From positions 95,371 through 159,370 of the forward strand of contig NZ_JAFB01000022.1 of the NCBI RefSeq assembly GCF_000519205.1: a stretch of DNA of 64,000 nucleotides, given 5' to 3'. This document shows, piece by piece, positions 52,171-60,391 of the stretch. The position numbers and the translations under genes are program-made. The notes beneath the pieces are model-generated. The model ran no database searches. It saw only the letters and a list, made by a program, of their open reading frames with translations, and had not been told where the DNA came from. The DNA is from Amycolatopsis taiwanensis DSM 45107 (lineage in GTDB: Bacteria > Actinomycetota > Actinomycetes > Mycobacteriales > Pseudonocardiaceae). Positions within the stretch are counted from its first letter, which is position 1. Every line of letters starts with the position of its first letter.

Positions 52171-53391
52171 TCACCACCGCACCGGGACTTCGCGGAGACC
52201 GCCGACCACCAGTCCTTCCAGGCGGTTCAGCTCGGTGGCCGGGACGGCGAGCTCGAGGGTCGGCAACCGGCGCAACAACGCCTCGAGCACGACCTGCAGC
52301 TCGGTGCGCGCCAGTGCCTGTCCCAGGCACGAGTGCGCCCCGCTGCCGAAGGCCAGATGCGGGTTCGGTGTCCGGGCGAGGTCCATCTCGTCCGCGCCTT
52401 CGAAGGCCGCGGTGTCTCGGTTGGCCGCGGCCATGCTGCACATCACCGTGGTGCCGCGCGGCAGCGTGGTGCCGCCGATTTCCACGCTCTCGTTCAGGTA
52501 GCGGACCATGCCGACGCCGGCGTTGGCGTCGAACCGCAGGGCCTCCTCGACCGCTGAGCGGACCAGTGACGGGTCCGCGAGGAGCTGCTCCCAGCGCCGG
52601 CGGTCGGCGAGCAGCATGGCTACCATCTTGCCGATCATGTTCGCCGTGGTCTCGTGCCCGGCGACCAGCAGGCCGAGGCCGGTGGCGACGAGCGCCGCGT
52701 CGGACATCCGCTCGCCCGCGGAGTCGGTGCTGGTGATGAGCTCGCTCAGCAGGTCATCGCCCGGCGCCGCGCGCTTGGTGGTGATGTGTCCGGCCATGTA
52801 CTCGTGGAACTCGGCCTGCGCCGCGAGGACCTCGGCCTCGGTGTAGCGAGTCAGATTGAGCAGGGTGTCGGACCAATAGGAGAACCGGTCGCGATCGGAT
52901 TCGGGCACGCCCAGCATGTCGCAGATGACCCACACCGGCAGTGGGAAGCCGAGCCCGGCCTTGAGGTCCGCGGGCCGGCCGTGCTTGATCATCTCGTCGA
53001 TGAGCCGGTCGGCCATCACCTCGATGCGCGGGCGCAGCATCGCCATGCGCTTCGCGGTGAACCACCGGTTGAGCATCCGCCGCCAGCGCTGGTGCCCCTC
53101 GCCGGTCTGCGGCAGTACTTTGCTCATCTCACTGTTGAACACCCCGCCCGACTCGCTCGCGGTGAGGCGCGCGGCGTCGGGTGCGTCGAGCTGGCGGCCG
53201 AAGCGCGGGTCGGACAGCACCTGCCGGACATCGTCATAGCGAGTGACCAGGGACGCCTCGTCCCCGCTCGGCAGCTTGATCCGCGCGACCGGGCACTGCC
53301 GGCGCAGCCGTTCCCACTCGGCCGGTGGCTCCAGAGCCGTGGGGCTGGTGAGCGGGTAGTCCAGCACCTGGTCGTCCGGCTCGTGTTTCAC
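52171..53391 (-). CDS. Cytochrome P450
   Basis: A 406-residue soluble P450 with heme loop FGSGAHSCLGQALAR, I-helix LLVAGHETTANM and ExxR EEALRF. It is the first gene of the five-gene locus; GAGGAGG precedes the GTG start. It is about as similar in motifs to the second CYP as to other CYP105/107-type enzymes, so the two are probably not recent duplicates. Confidence 0.92.
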   Translation of the reverse strand: MKHEPDDQVLDYPLTSPTALEPPAEWERLRRQCPVARIKLPSGDEASLVTRYDDVRQVLSDPRFGRQLDAPDAARLTASESGGVFNSEMSKVLPQTGEGHQRWRRMLNRWFTAKRMAMLRPRIEVMADRLIDEMIKHGRPADLKAGLGFPLPVWVICDMLGVPESDRDRFSYWSDTLLNLTRYTEAEVLAAQAEFHEYMAGHITTKRAAPGDDLLSELITSTDSAGERMSDAALVATGLGLLVAGHETTANMIGKMVAMLLADRRRWEQLLADPSLVRSAVEEALRFDANAGVGMVRYLNESVEIGGTTLPRGTTVMCSMAAANRDTAAFEGADEMDLARTPNPHLAFGSGAHSCLGQALARTELQVVLEALLRRLPTLELAVPATELNRLEGLVVGGLREVPVRW

Positions 53392-53429
53392 CGTGCGTCC
53401 TCCTCAGGATCGACCTCGAGTACGTGGCC

Positions 53430-53472
53430 AGCTAACCGCCTCAGCCGAATTAAGTCAAGCGACTGCTTTAAT
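53430..53472 (-). promoter_or_regulatory. Promoter/operator of the P450 operon
   Basis: On the minus strand -35 TTGACT (53453-53458), a 17-base spacer and -10 TTAGCT (53430-53435). Upstream edges carry ATTAA...TTAAT and AAGC-GACT-GCTT inverted repeats over the -35 box, a likely site for the TetR protein of the operon. Confidence 0.55.
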
Positions 53473-53556
53473 CTTACGGCGTACCGCCACGCCACTCGAA
53501 TCCGGTCTCGTTCCTCCTTGAACACGGGTTCCGGTGCTGGACCGGCGGGCAATCCG

Positions 53557-53730
53557 GAAGGAATTCCCGGCCGCGCACGAGGCGATGCCGGCGCTACGCA
53601 AGGACCGGCCAGTGGTTCCCGATGGGGCGCGGGGTTGTTCGCCATTAATCTGGGCGATGATGTCTCGCCGACACTGGTTCGCGGCAAGCCGCTGGGGCGT
53701 TCGGGAACGCCTTGTGGCGAGCGATCTCTG
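53557..53730 (+). pseudogene. Decayed alpha/beta hydrolase fragment
   Basis: DNA here matches the middle of the hydrolase gene at 41674-41830: CGCAAGGACCGGCC, then TCTGGGC.ATGATGTCTCGCCG and CACTGGTT occur in the same order. Reading frame is broken and both ends of the gene are missing. The rest of the 413-bp gap between the P450 and dehydrogenase genes has nothing else. Confidence 0.65.
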
Positions 53731-53804
53731 TCCGCCCGTGTCGGCCCACGGCTAAGCGCGCGGGAGCAGCACGGCGAGACGGGTACGGATCCGCGTAGCG
53801 CCGA

Positions 53805-54920
53805 TCAGGTGTCGTGCAGGATCAGGCCGCGGATGTTGCGGCCCGCGTGCATGTCCGCATAGGCCTGGTTGATCTGGTCCAATGTGTACGTCGTCGTGAT
53901 CAGTTCGTCCAGTTTGAGCGTGCCCGCCTGGTACATCCGCGCGAGGCGGGTGATCTCGTAGGAGGGCGTGCCCATGCCGAAAATGACGCCCTGGATGCGT
54001 TTCTGCATCATGGACAACAGCCACAGGTTGATCGGCAGGCCTTCGTCCTTGACGTCGCCGATGCCGGTGACGACGACGGTACCGAACTTCCCGATCGCGT
54101 TGACGGCCTGTGCGACGTGCTCGCCGGTGGTGACCCCGACCGTGACGATCGCGGCGTGCGCCCCTTGGCCGTTGGTGACCGAGCGGGCGAAGTCCGCGGC
54201 TTCGTCGATGTCGGCGAAGGAATGCGTCGCCCCGAACTCCAACGCTTTCTCGCGCTTGAACGCGACCGGGTCGACCGCGATGACATGCGCGGCGCCACGG
54301 GCGCGGGCGCCCTGCACCGCGTTCATGCCCACGCCGCCGACGCCCATCACGATGACCGTGTCTCCCGCCGAGACCTCCGCCCCGTACTCGGCGGAGCCCC
54401 AGCCGGTCGGGACTCCACAGGACAACAACGCCGCGACGTGGAAGGGCAGGTCGTTGTCGACCTTCGTGAGGGAGAACTCGGGCACGACAGCGTGCTGGGC
54501 GAACGTGCCGACCATGGTCATCTGGGCCACGTCCGCACCGTCGAGGTGGGCGCGGTAGGTGCCGTCGGTCATGCAGCCGCTCAACGCGTACATGCCCAGA
54601 TCGCAGAGGTTTCCCCGGCCGGACGAGCAGGGCTCGCAGCGCCCGCAGGAGGGTACGAACTGGGCGACCACGTGGTCGCCGACCGCGAGGTTGCGCACCC
54701 CCGGGCCGACCGCTTCGACCACACCCGCGCCCTCGTGCCCGCCGATCAGCGGCAGGTGCGGCGTCGGCATGTCCCCGGTGGTCGCGTGGTCGTCGGAGTG
54801 GCACAACCCGGCCGCGACGAACCTGACCAGCACCTCGTTGGCGGCCGGCTCGTCCAGTTCGATGTCCACGATCTGCCACTTGCCCGGTTGCTCGAGCAGC
54901 GCGGCCGCACGGGTTCGCAT
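53805..54920 (-). CDS. NDMA-type zinc-dependent alcohol dehydrogenase
   Basis: A 371-residue medium-chain dehydrogenase of the mycothiol/NDMA-dependent group (AdhD-like). Catalytic zinc ligands are in AGLCHSDDH, GGHEGAGVV and the Cys of LLSCGVPTGWG; structural-zinc cysteines follow in CGRCEPCSSGRGNLC. The cofactor site is VMGVGGVGMNAVQGA. In this group the nicotinamide cofactor stays bound. A perfect KstR-like palindrome lies just upstream of its start, which suggests sterol-linked control. Confidence 0.88.
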   Translation of the reverse strand: MRTRAAALLEQPGKWQIVDIELDEPAANEVLVRFVAAGLCHSDDHATTGDMPTPHLPLIGGHEGAGVVEAVGPGVRNLAVGDHVVAQFVPSCGRCEPCSSGRGNLCDLGMYALSGCMTDGTYRAHLDGADVAQMTMVGTFAQHAVVPEFSLTKVDNDLPFHVAALLSCGVPTGWGSAEYGAEVSAGDTVIVMGVGGVGMNAVQGARARGAAHVIAVDPVAFKREKALEFGATHSFADIDEAADFARSVTNGQGAHAAIVTVGVTTGEHVAQAVNAIGKFGTVVVTGIGDVKDEGLPINLWLLSMMQKRIQGVIFGMGTPSYEITRLARMYQAGTLKLDELITTTYTLDQINQAYADMHAGRNIRGLILHDT

Positions 54921-54940
54921 CCTTGCCCCACCTTCCCGGA

Positions 54941-54956
54941 GTAGAACAGGTTCTAC
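54941..54956. promoter_or_regulatory. KstR-like operator GTAGAACAGGTTCTAC
   Basis: A perfect 16-bp palindrome with a two-base centre. Its core fits TNNAACNNGTTNNA, the motif of KstR, the TetR-type repressor of sterol catabolism in actinobacteria. It lies 21 bases before the dehydrogenase start and about 108 bases before the divergent esterase start. Confidence 0.7.
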
Positions 54957-55063
54957 TTTCAGTCAAGCGTACCGGCGCCCGATTGGCAAGGTCTCTTCAT
55001 GGAGAACCCAGGGCGCAACCGGAAGGGCTTTCCAGTGTCTTTGAGCACATGGGGACGAACCAG

Positions 55064-55918
55064 ATGTTCAGTAGGCGACGTGTGCTCGTCGGTGGGCTCC
55101 TCGCCGGTGGCCTGGCCGTCGGTTACGGCGCCGGGATGCTGGGCGGGGTGCTGCCGGGCGGAACACGGCTACGCCGCGAACTCGGCCTGACCGGGCCGGA
55201 CGGCGTGGTGCCGGACGTGCCGGCCGCGACCGTTGGTGCACAGGTGCGGTATTCGGCGGCTCGTGGGCGGACGGTCAACCTCGTGACGATGGTGCCGGTG
55301 TCCGCGGACCACACTCGGCTACCGGTGTTCCTGGTGCTGCACGGTCGTTCCAGCAGCGCGCAGGAGATGGTCGGACTGGGCCTGCCTCGCTTCCTCACGG
55401 CCGCGGTGGCGGCTGGGGCCAAGCCGTTCGCGCTGGTCGCCGTCGATGGCGGCGACTCGTACTGGGTGGCCAGGGGAGCGGACGACCCGCAGGCGATGGT
55501 GCGCAACGAGCTTCCGGGCTGGCTGGACGAGCTGGGGCTGGCCCGGCCGAGTGCCGTGCTCGGGATTTCGATGGGATGCTTCGGGGCGCTCGTCCTTGCC
55601 CGGAACGAACCACTGGCCGCCGTCGCGCTGATCAGCCCGGCGCTGTTCGAAAACTGGCCGGACGCCGCCGCCCGGAATGCCTTCGCGGACGAGACCACCT
55701 GGGTCGCGTCAGAACCGCTTCGCCACGTCGCCGATCTGCCGCCGAGCCTCCCGATCGGTATTTGGTGCGGCGAGGAGGATCCCTTCTACCCGGCAGCGAG
55801 GCGGTTCGCCGAGCAGGCTCACCCCGCGGTGGCCGCCTTCGAGTCTGGCGAGCACAGCGAAGGCTACTGGCGCCGCGTAATGCCGAGTGTGCTGGGTTTC
55901 CTCGGCGCGCGGGCATGA
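55064..55918 (+). CDS. Exported esterase (alpha/beta hydrolase, Tat/lipid-type signal)
   Basis: About 284 residues. The N-terminus FSRRRVLVGGLLAGGLAVG looks like a twin-arginine signal or anchor (short marker SRRRVLVGG). The body is of the esterase/mycolyltransferase-like group: LVLHGRSSSAQE, nucleophile elbow GISMGCFGAL, acid in CGEEDPF, base in GEHSEGYW. The start could also be ATG 55049. It is divergent from the alcohol dehydrogenase and may share its control region. Confidence 0.8.
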   Translation: MFSRRRVLVGGLLAGGLAVGYGAGMLGGVLPGGTRLRRELGLTGPDGVVPDVPAATVGAQVRYSAARGRTVNLVTMVPVSADHTRLPVFLVLHGRSSSAQEMVGLGLPRFLTAAVAAGAKPFALVAVDGGDSYWVARGADDPQAMVRNELPGWLDELGLARPSAVLGISMGCFGALVLARNEPLAAVALISPALFENWPDAAARNAFADETTWVASEPLRHVADLPPSLPIGIWCGEEDPFYPAARRFAEQAHPAVAAFESGEHSEGYWRRVMPSVLGFLGARA

Positions 55919-56008
55919 GAGAGCCGGCTGAACCACCGTCGTGACCTGGGCTCGGCCGGGCTGGTTGACAACTTGCCAGCCGCATGGCAGGCTCCGGGAC
56001 CAATCCGC

Positions 56009-56054
56009 TGAAAACGTTTCCAAGTCGGCTGCCGCGCGCCTGGAAACGTTTCCA
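56009..56054. promoter_or_regulatory. Pair of LacI-type operators
   Basis: TGAAAACGTTTCCA (56009-56022) and the perfect palindrome TGGAAACGTTTCCA (56041-56054), centres 32 bases (three helical turns) apart, lie upstream of the LacI-family gene. A -35-like TTGACA is at 55965-55970. The layout suggests autoregulation and control of the downstream importer. Confidence 0.85.
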
Positions 56055-56099
56055 ATCCGCCGGGTCGGGCTGCTCGTTTCACGACGTCGTGGAGGGACG

Positions 56100-57149
56100 A
56101 TGACATCAACACGGGCCACGCTGTTACAGGTGGCCGAGCGGGCCGGGGTTTCCCTGGCCTCGACCTCTCGCGCCCTGCACGGGACCGGCGCGAGCAAGGA
56201 GATGGTCGAGCGGGTCCGGGCAGCGGCGGAGGAGCTCGGTTACAGCCCCGACGCCATCGGGCGGTCGCTGCGGATGAAGAAGACGTTCCAGATCGCGTTC
56301 GCGGTGGCGGACATCGGCAACCCGGTCTACGTCGAGATGTTGCGGGCGATCCACGAGGTGCTCGACCCGCACGGCTACCGCGTCGTCGTAATGTCCACAG
56401 GAGACACCGCCATGTCGACGGGCGAGCTGGTGCGCAGCCTGAGCAGCGGCTTCGTCGACGGCATGATCGTCGTCCCGCTGCGGACCGATGACGAGCTGGT
56501 CCGCGAGATCCGGCAGGCGCCGGTGCCGGTCGTGGTGATCGGCCGGGCGATGGACGATCAGGGCATCAGCTCGGTCTCCACCGATTCCGCGGCGGGGATC
56601 GGGGAAGCGGTCCGGCACGTGTACTCCCTCGGCCGCCGGCGGATCGTCTTCCTCAACGGTCCGCGCGAGACCACCCCGGGTGCGGCTCGCCAGCGCGGTT
56701 TCGACGCCGCCATCGCGGCCGAAGGCTTCGCCGCCGAGCGCGTCGAGACCGAGACCGTGAACGATTTCACCGTGGCGGCCGGTCTGGCGGCCGCGCGCCG
56801 GCTGCTGGCCCGCGCGTCCGGGCCGGCGGACCGGTTCGACGCCGTCGTGGCGGCCAACGACCTGCTGGCCATCGGCGCGATCCGCGCCGTACGCGAGCTC
56901 GGCTTGTCGGTGCCGGAGGACGTGGCGGTGACCGGCATGGACGACACCGAGATCGGCCAGGTGTTCCTGCCGAGCCTCACCAGCGTGTCCCTGGGCTCGG
57001 CCGAACGCGGCCGCGCGGCCGCCCGGCTCATGCTCGGGCTCGCCGACGACCCCGACCAGCCTTCGCGGCAGGTCGCCGTCGGACCAACCCTCATGGTGCG
57101 CGAATCCACGGTTCCGGCCTCCAGCGTCGGCACGGGCAAGGGTGCGTGA
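56100..57149 (+). CDS. LacI-family transcriptional regulator
   Basis: A 349-residue regulator. The N-terminal helix-turn-helix (TLLQVAERAGVSLASTSRAL, short marker AERAGVSLAST) and hinge are followed by a periplasmic-binding-like sugar domain (FAVADIGNPVYVEM, VVAANDLLAIGAIRA, TGMDDTEIG). GGAGGG precedes ATG 56100. Two operators lie in its own leader. Its stop overlaps the first permease start, so it is the first gene of the ABC operon and probably responds to the imported sugar. Confidence 0.93.
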   Translation: MTSTRATLLQVAERAGVSLASTSRALHGTGASKEMVERVRAAAEELGYSPDAIGRSLRMKKTFQIAFAVADIGNPVYVEMLRAIHEVLDPHGYRVVVMSTGDTAMSTGELVRSLSSGFVDGMIVVPLRTDDELVREIRQAPVPVVVIGRAMDDQGISSVSTDSAAGIGEAVRHVYSLGRRRIVFLNGPRETTPGAARQRGFDAAIAAEGFAAERVETETVNDFTVAAGLAAARRLLARASGPADRFDAVVAANDLLAIGAIRAVRELGLSVPEDVAVTGMDDTEIGQVFLPSLTSVSLGSAERGRAAARLMLGLADDPDQPSRQVAVGPTLMVRESTVPASSVGTGKGA

Positions 57150-58117
57150 TGCCGATGTCGTCCCTCGCCACGGAAACACCGGCGCCCTCGCCGGCCACCG
57201 GTCGCAAGCCCGCAAAGCGTTCCCGGGGAACGCTGGCGCGTAGCCGGCGGAACGAGGCCATCGGCCTGGTAATGCCGTCGTTGATCCCGATCCTCATCTT
57301 CAGCGTCGCGCCGCTCGTCGTCGGCGTGGTGCTGGCGTTCACTTCCGCACGGCTGGTGCGCAACCCCGAATACGACTTCGTCGGGCTGGACAACTTCGTG
57401 CGTCTCGCCGGCAATTCGCTGTTCTGGGAGTCCTTCCGGATCGGTCTGATCTGGACGGTCAGCGTCACGGTGCTCCAGCTCGTGGCGGCGATGGGCCTGG
57501 CGCTCCTGCTCAACTCGGGCCTGCGCCTGCAGGGCCTGACGCGGGTGCTCGCGCTCATTCCGTGGGCGATGCCGCCGGTGGTGGTGGCGATCATGTGGGA
57601 AATGATCTACTCGCCCAACGGTGGTCCGCTCAACGCGTTTCTCGGCGCGCTGGGCCTGCCGAGCGACATCAACTGGCTCGGCGACTTCGCGACGGCGTTG
57701 CCCGCCGTGATCCTGGTCGGTGTCTGGGTCGGTATGCCGCAGACGACGGTCACGCTGCTGGCCGGGCTCCAGCAGGTTCCGGCCGAGCTGCACGAGGCGG
57801 CGGCCGTGGACGGAGCCGGGGCATGGCGCAGGTTCACGGCCGTGACGTTGCCGAGCCTGCGACCGATCATCACGTCCATCACGTCGCTGAACTTCATCTG
57901 GAACTTCAACTCGTTCTCACTGATCTACGTGCTCACCAACGGCGGTCCGGGCGGTAAGACGATGGTTCCGGTGCTGTTCACCTACCTGGAGGCCTTCCGC
58001 AACCGGGAAATCGGCTACGCCGCGGCGATGGGTGTGGTGCTGGTGATCGTCATCGTCGTGCTGCTGGCCGTCTATCTCCGGTCGCAGTTCCGCAACGACA
58101 GCGAGCGGGGGCGGTAG
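57146..58117 (+). CDS. ABC sugar importer permease (MalF-type)
   Basis: A 323-residue permease with six hydrophobic helices. The EAA loop, which docks with the ATPase, reads ELHEAAAVDGAGAWRRFTAVTLPSL (short marker EAAAVDGAGAW). FVGLDNFVRL is typical of carbohydrate uptake type 1 systems. GTG 57146 or ATG 57149; the stop of the LacI gene overlaps. No ATPase gene is present in the operon, so a shared MsiK-like ATPase is probably used. Confidence 0.92.
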   Translation: MMPMSSLATETPAPSPATGRKPAKRSRGTLARSRRNEAIGLVMPSLIPILIFSVAPLVVGVVLAFTSARLVRNPEYDFVGLDNFVRLAGNSLFWESFRIGLIWTVSVTVLQLVAAMGLALLLNSGLRLQGLTRVLALIPWAMPPVVVAIMWEMIYSPNGGPLNAFLGALGLPSDINWLGDFATALPAVILVGVWVGMPQTTVTLLAGLQQVPAELHEAAAVDGAGAWRRFTAVTLPSLRPIITSITSLNFIWNFNSFSLIYVLTNGGPGGKTMVPVLFTYLEAFRNREIGYAAAMGVVLVIVIVVLLAVYLRSQFRNDSERGR

Positions 58118-58119
58118 CC

Positions 58120-58947
58120 ATGCGTCGACTCGTGCGCCCAGCGCAATATCTTGCCCTCGCGGGGTATCTGGTGTTCCTCGGCTTCCCGCTGCTGTGGCTG
58201 ATCTCGGCGTCGGTGAAGTCATCGGCGGAGCTCAACTCGCTCACGGTGAGCCTGGTGCCGCAAGAGTGGCACTGGGAGAACTACACGGATGCGCTCGCCC
58301 GGCAGGGCCTGGTGCATTCCGCCGTGAACAGCGTGGTGGTGGCGCTGGTGGCCACCGCACTGGTGATCGTCATCGCGTTGCCGGCGGCCTACGTGCTGGC
58401 CCGGCTCCGGGGTAAGGTCCGGATCGCGGGGGTGGCGTGGATCCTGGTGAGCCAGGTCTTTCCCGTTGTCCTTGTCATCCTGCCGCTGTTCCTAGTGCTG
58501 CGGATGCTCGGACTGACCGACAGCCTCATCGGGCTGACGCTCGTGCACACCACGTATTTCCTGCCGTTCGCCTTGTGGACGTTGCAGGGCTACGTCAGCG
58601 CGGTTCCCGCGGAGCTCGAAGAGGCCGGCGCGATGGACGGCGCGGGGCGGTTCACCGTGCTGCGCAAAATCGTGTTCCCGCTCCTGGTCCCGGGCGTTGT
58701 CGCGACGGCGATGTTCAGCTTCGTTTCGTCGTGGAACGAGTTCTTCTTCGCGCTGGTTCTGTTGCAGTCGCCGGAGAACTACACGCTGCCCATCACCTTG
58801 AAGATGTTCATCGGCGGCGAGGGCAAGGTCGCGCTCGGGCCGCTGGCCGCGGGCGCCGTGCTCGCCGCGATTCCCAGCATCGTCTTCTTCACCATCATGC
58901 GCAGGAAGCTCGCTGGCGGGCTGATGGCCGGGGCGGTGAAGGGATGA
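58120..58947 (+). CDS. ABC sugar importer permease (MalG-type)
   Basis: A 275-residue permease with six helices. PLLWLISASVKSSAEL, the EAA loop ELEEAGAMDGAGRFTVLRKIVFPLL (short marker EEAGAMDGAG) and the terminal KLAGGLMAGAVKG are typical MalG-like features. It starts two bases after the MalF-type gene and forms the channel with it. Confidence 0.92.
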   Translation: MRRLVRPAQYLALAGYLVFLGFPLLWLISASVKSSAELNSLTVSLVPQEWHWENYTDALARQGLVHSAVNSVVVALVATALVIVIALPAAYVLARLRGKVRIAGVAWILVSQVFPVVLVILPLFLVLRMLGLTDSLIGLTLVHTTYFLPFALWTLQGYVSAVPAELEEAGAMDGAGRFTVLRKIVFPLLVPGVVATAMFSFVSSWNEFFFALVLLQSPENYTLPITLKMFIGGEGKVALGPLAAGAVLAAIPSIVFFTIMRRKLAGGLMAGAVKG

Positions 58948-59068
58948 ACCACCCGCGGACCCCGCTCATATCAACGGGACACGCGCGACCGGCACCGCAT
59001 CTCAAACAGCCAGAGGCACTGAGCGCGGTTCAGCCCGTCGGCGTGTGAGACAAAAGAAAGGACGACCA

Positions 59069-60343
59069 ATGAAGTTTCGTCGTGCGTTGACCGCCGGATG
59101 CCTCGCGGTTACCGGCATGCTGCTCGCCGCGTGCGGCAGCGGAGGCGGTGACGGCAGCGGGCCGGTGACCCTCACCTTCCAGTCCCTGTCCGACCAGCCG
59201 GGTGCGATCGCGGCCACGAACCAGATCGTCGACACCTGGAACAAGGCTCACCCCGATGTGCAGGTGAAGGTCGTGCCGGCCGGCTGGGACGGCGTCTTCG
59301 ACAAGCTCACCACCGAGTTCAACTCGGGTACCGCGCCCGACATCATCCACGACGAGGCGGCGGGCATCGTGTCGTTCGCCACCGACGGGTACCTCGCCGA
59401 CCTTTCCCCGTACCTTTCGGACAAGACGCGTGCCGATATTCCGAAGGGAGTCCTCGACTCCGTCACGGTCGACGGTAAGGTGATCGCCTACCCGACCGAG
59501 ATGCAGTCCTATGTGGTCTTCGCGAACAAGGGCCTGCTCGAGCGCGCCGGCGTCGCGATTCCCACCGGCCCCACGATGACCTGGGACCAGCTGCGCCAGA
59601 TCGCCAAGGCCACCACCTCCGGCGACACGTACGGGCTCGGCTGGGGACTGTCCAGCCCCACCGCCGCGTTCGTGGCCATGGCTGCCGGTTTCGGCGGGCA
59701 GTACTTCCAGGGAAGCGGAGCCGACACCGCGCTCACCATCGGTCAGGGTGAAATGGCGCTGCCCGAGATGGTCGACACCATGGCGCACAAGGACAAGTCG
59801 ATCCTTCCGGTCAGCCTGACGCAGTCCGGTTCCAAGGTGCTCGCGTCGTTCTACGCGGGCCAGGTCGCGATGACCATCCAGGGCTCCTTCCAGGCCGCGA
59901 ACATCGCCAAGGACGCGCCCAAGGACCTCGACTGGATCATTCTCCCGCCGCTGGCCGGATCGGCCGGGCCGGCGCAGGCCGCCAACCCGCAGACCCTGTC
60001 GGTGAGCAAGGACTCCAAGCACGTCAAGGAGGCCGCCGAGTTCATCGAGTTCTTCACCGACACCGAAAACCTTGCCTCGCTGAATGAGGCCGACAGCCTG
60101 ATTCCCGCCACGTCATCCGCGCGGCAGGCACTGTCGACCAAGCTCGGCGCTCAGAACGGCTGGGACGTCATCCTGTCGTCCGGTGAGTACCTGACCTCGG
60201 CCCCGTACCTGTTCGTCGACAAGTACGCGCAGTGGAAGGACACCGTCGCCACGCCTGCGTACCAGCGGTTCCTGGCACAACAGATCGACGCGAACGGCCT
60301 GGCCAGCCAGCTTCAAGACGGTTGGAAGAGCATCTCGCGATAG
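59069..60343 (+). CDS. ABC extracellular solute-binding lipoprotein (sugar type)
   Basis: A 424-residue lipoprotein: signal MKFRRALTAGC... ending in the lipobox LLAAC, then a family 1 solute-binding fold (TLTFQSLSDQPG, AGWDGVFDKLTTEFNSGTAPDI region, short marker SGTAPDIIHDEA). GAAAGGACG precedes ATG 59069. It captures the substrate outside and hands it to the two permeases. Its order, after the permeases, is less common. The stop codon lies in a 25-bp tandem repeat. Confidence 0.92.
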   Translation: MKFRRALTAGCLAVTGMLLAACGSGGGDGSGPVTLTFQSLSDQPGAIAATNQIVDTWNKAHPDVQVKVVPAGWDGVFDKLTTEFNSGTAPDIIHDEAAGIVSFATDGYLADLSPYLSDKTRADIPKGVLDSVTVDGKVIAYPTEMQSYVVFANKGLLERAGVAIPTGPTMTWDQLRQIAKATTSGDTYGLGWGLSSPTAAFVAMAAGFGGQYFQGSGADTALTIGQGEMALPEMVDTMAHKDKSILPVSLTQSGSKVLASFYAGQVAMTIQGSFQAANIAKDAPKDLDWIILPPLAGSAGPAQAANPQTLSVSKDSKHVKEAAEFIEFFTDTENLASLNEADSLIPATSSARQALSTKLGAQNGWDVILSSGEYLTSAPYLFVDKYAQWKDTVATPAYQRFLAQQIDANGLASQLQDGWKSISR

Positions 60344-60380
60344 CGATCGGAAGAGCATCTCGCGGTAACGATCGGAAGAG
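60324..60380. repeat. 25-bp tandem duplication at the binding-protein stop
   Basis: GGAAGAGCATCTCGCG is found at 60324 and 60349, and GGAAGAG again at 60374, all with a 25-base period. The first unit encodes the C-terminus and stop of the binding protein; the third supplies the GGAAGAGGAG ribosome site of the next gene. Confidence 0.8.
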
Positions 60381-60391
60381 GAGCGAATTCG

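Noticed and set aside
48880..53391. P450 locus as part of an antibiotic gene cluster
   Set aside because: No polyketide, peptide-synthetase, terpene or resistance genes are near; the neighbours are catabolic or redox genes.
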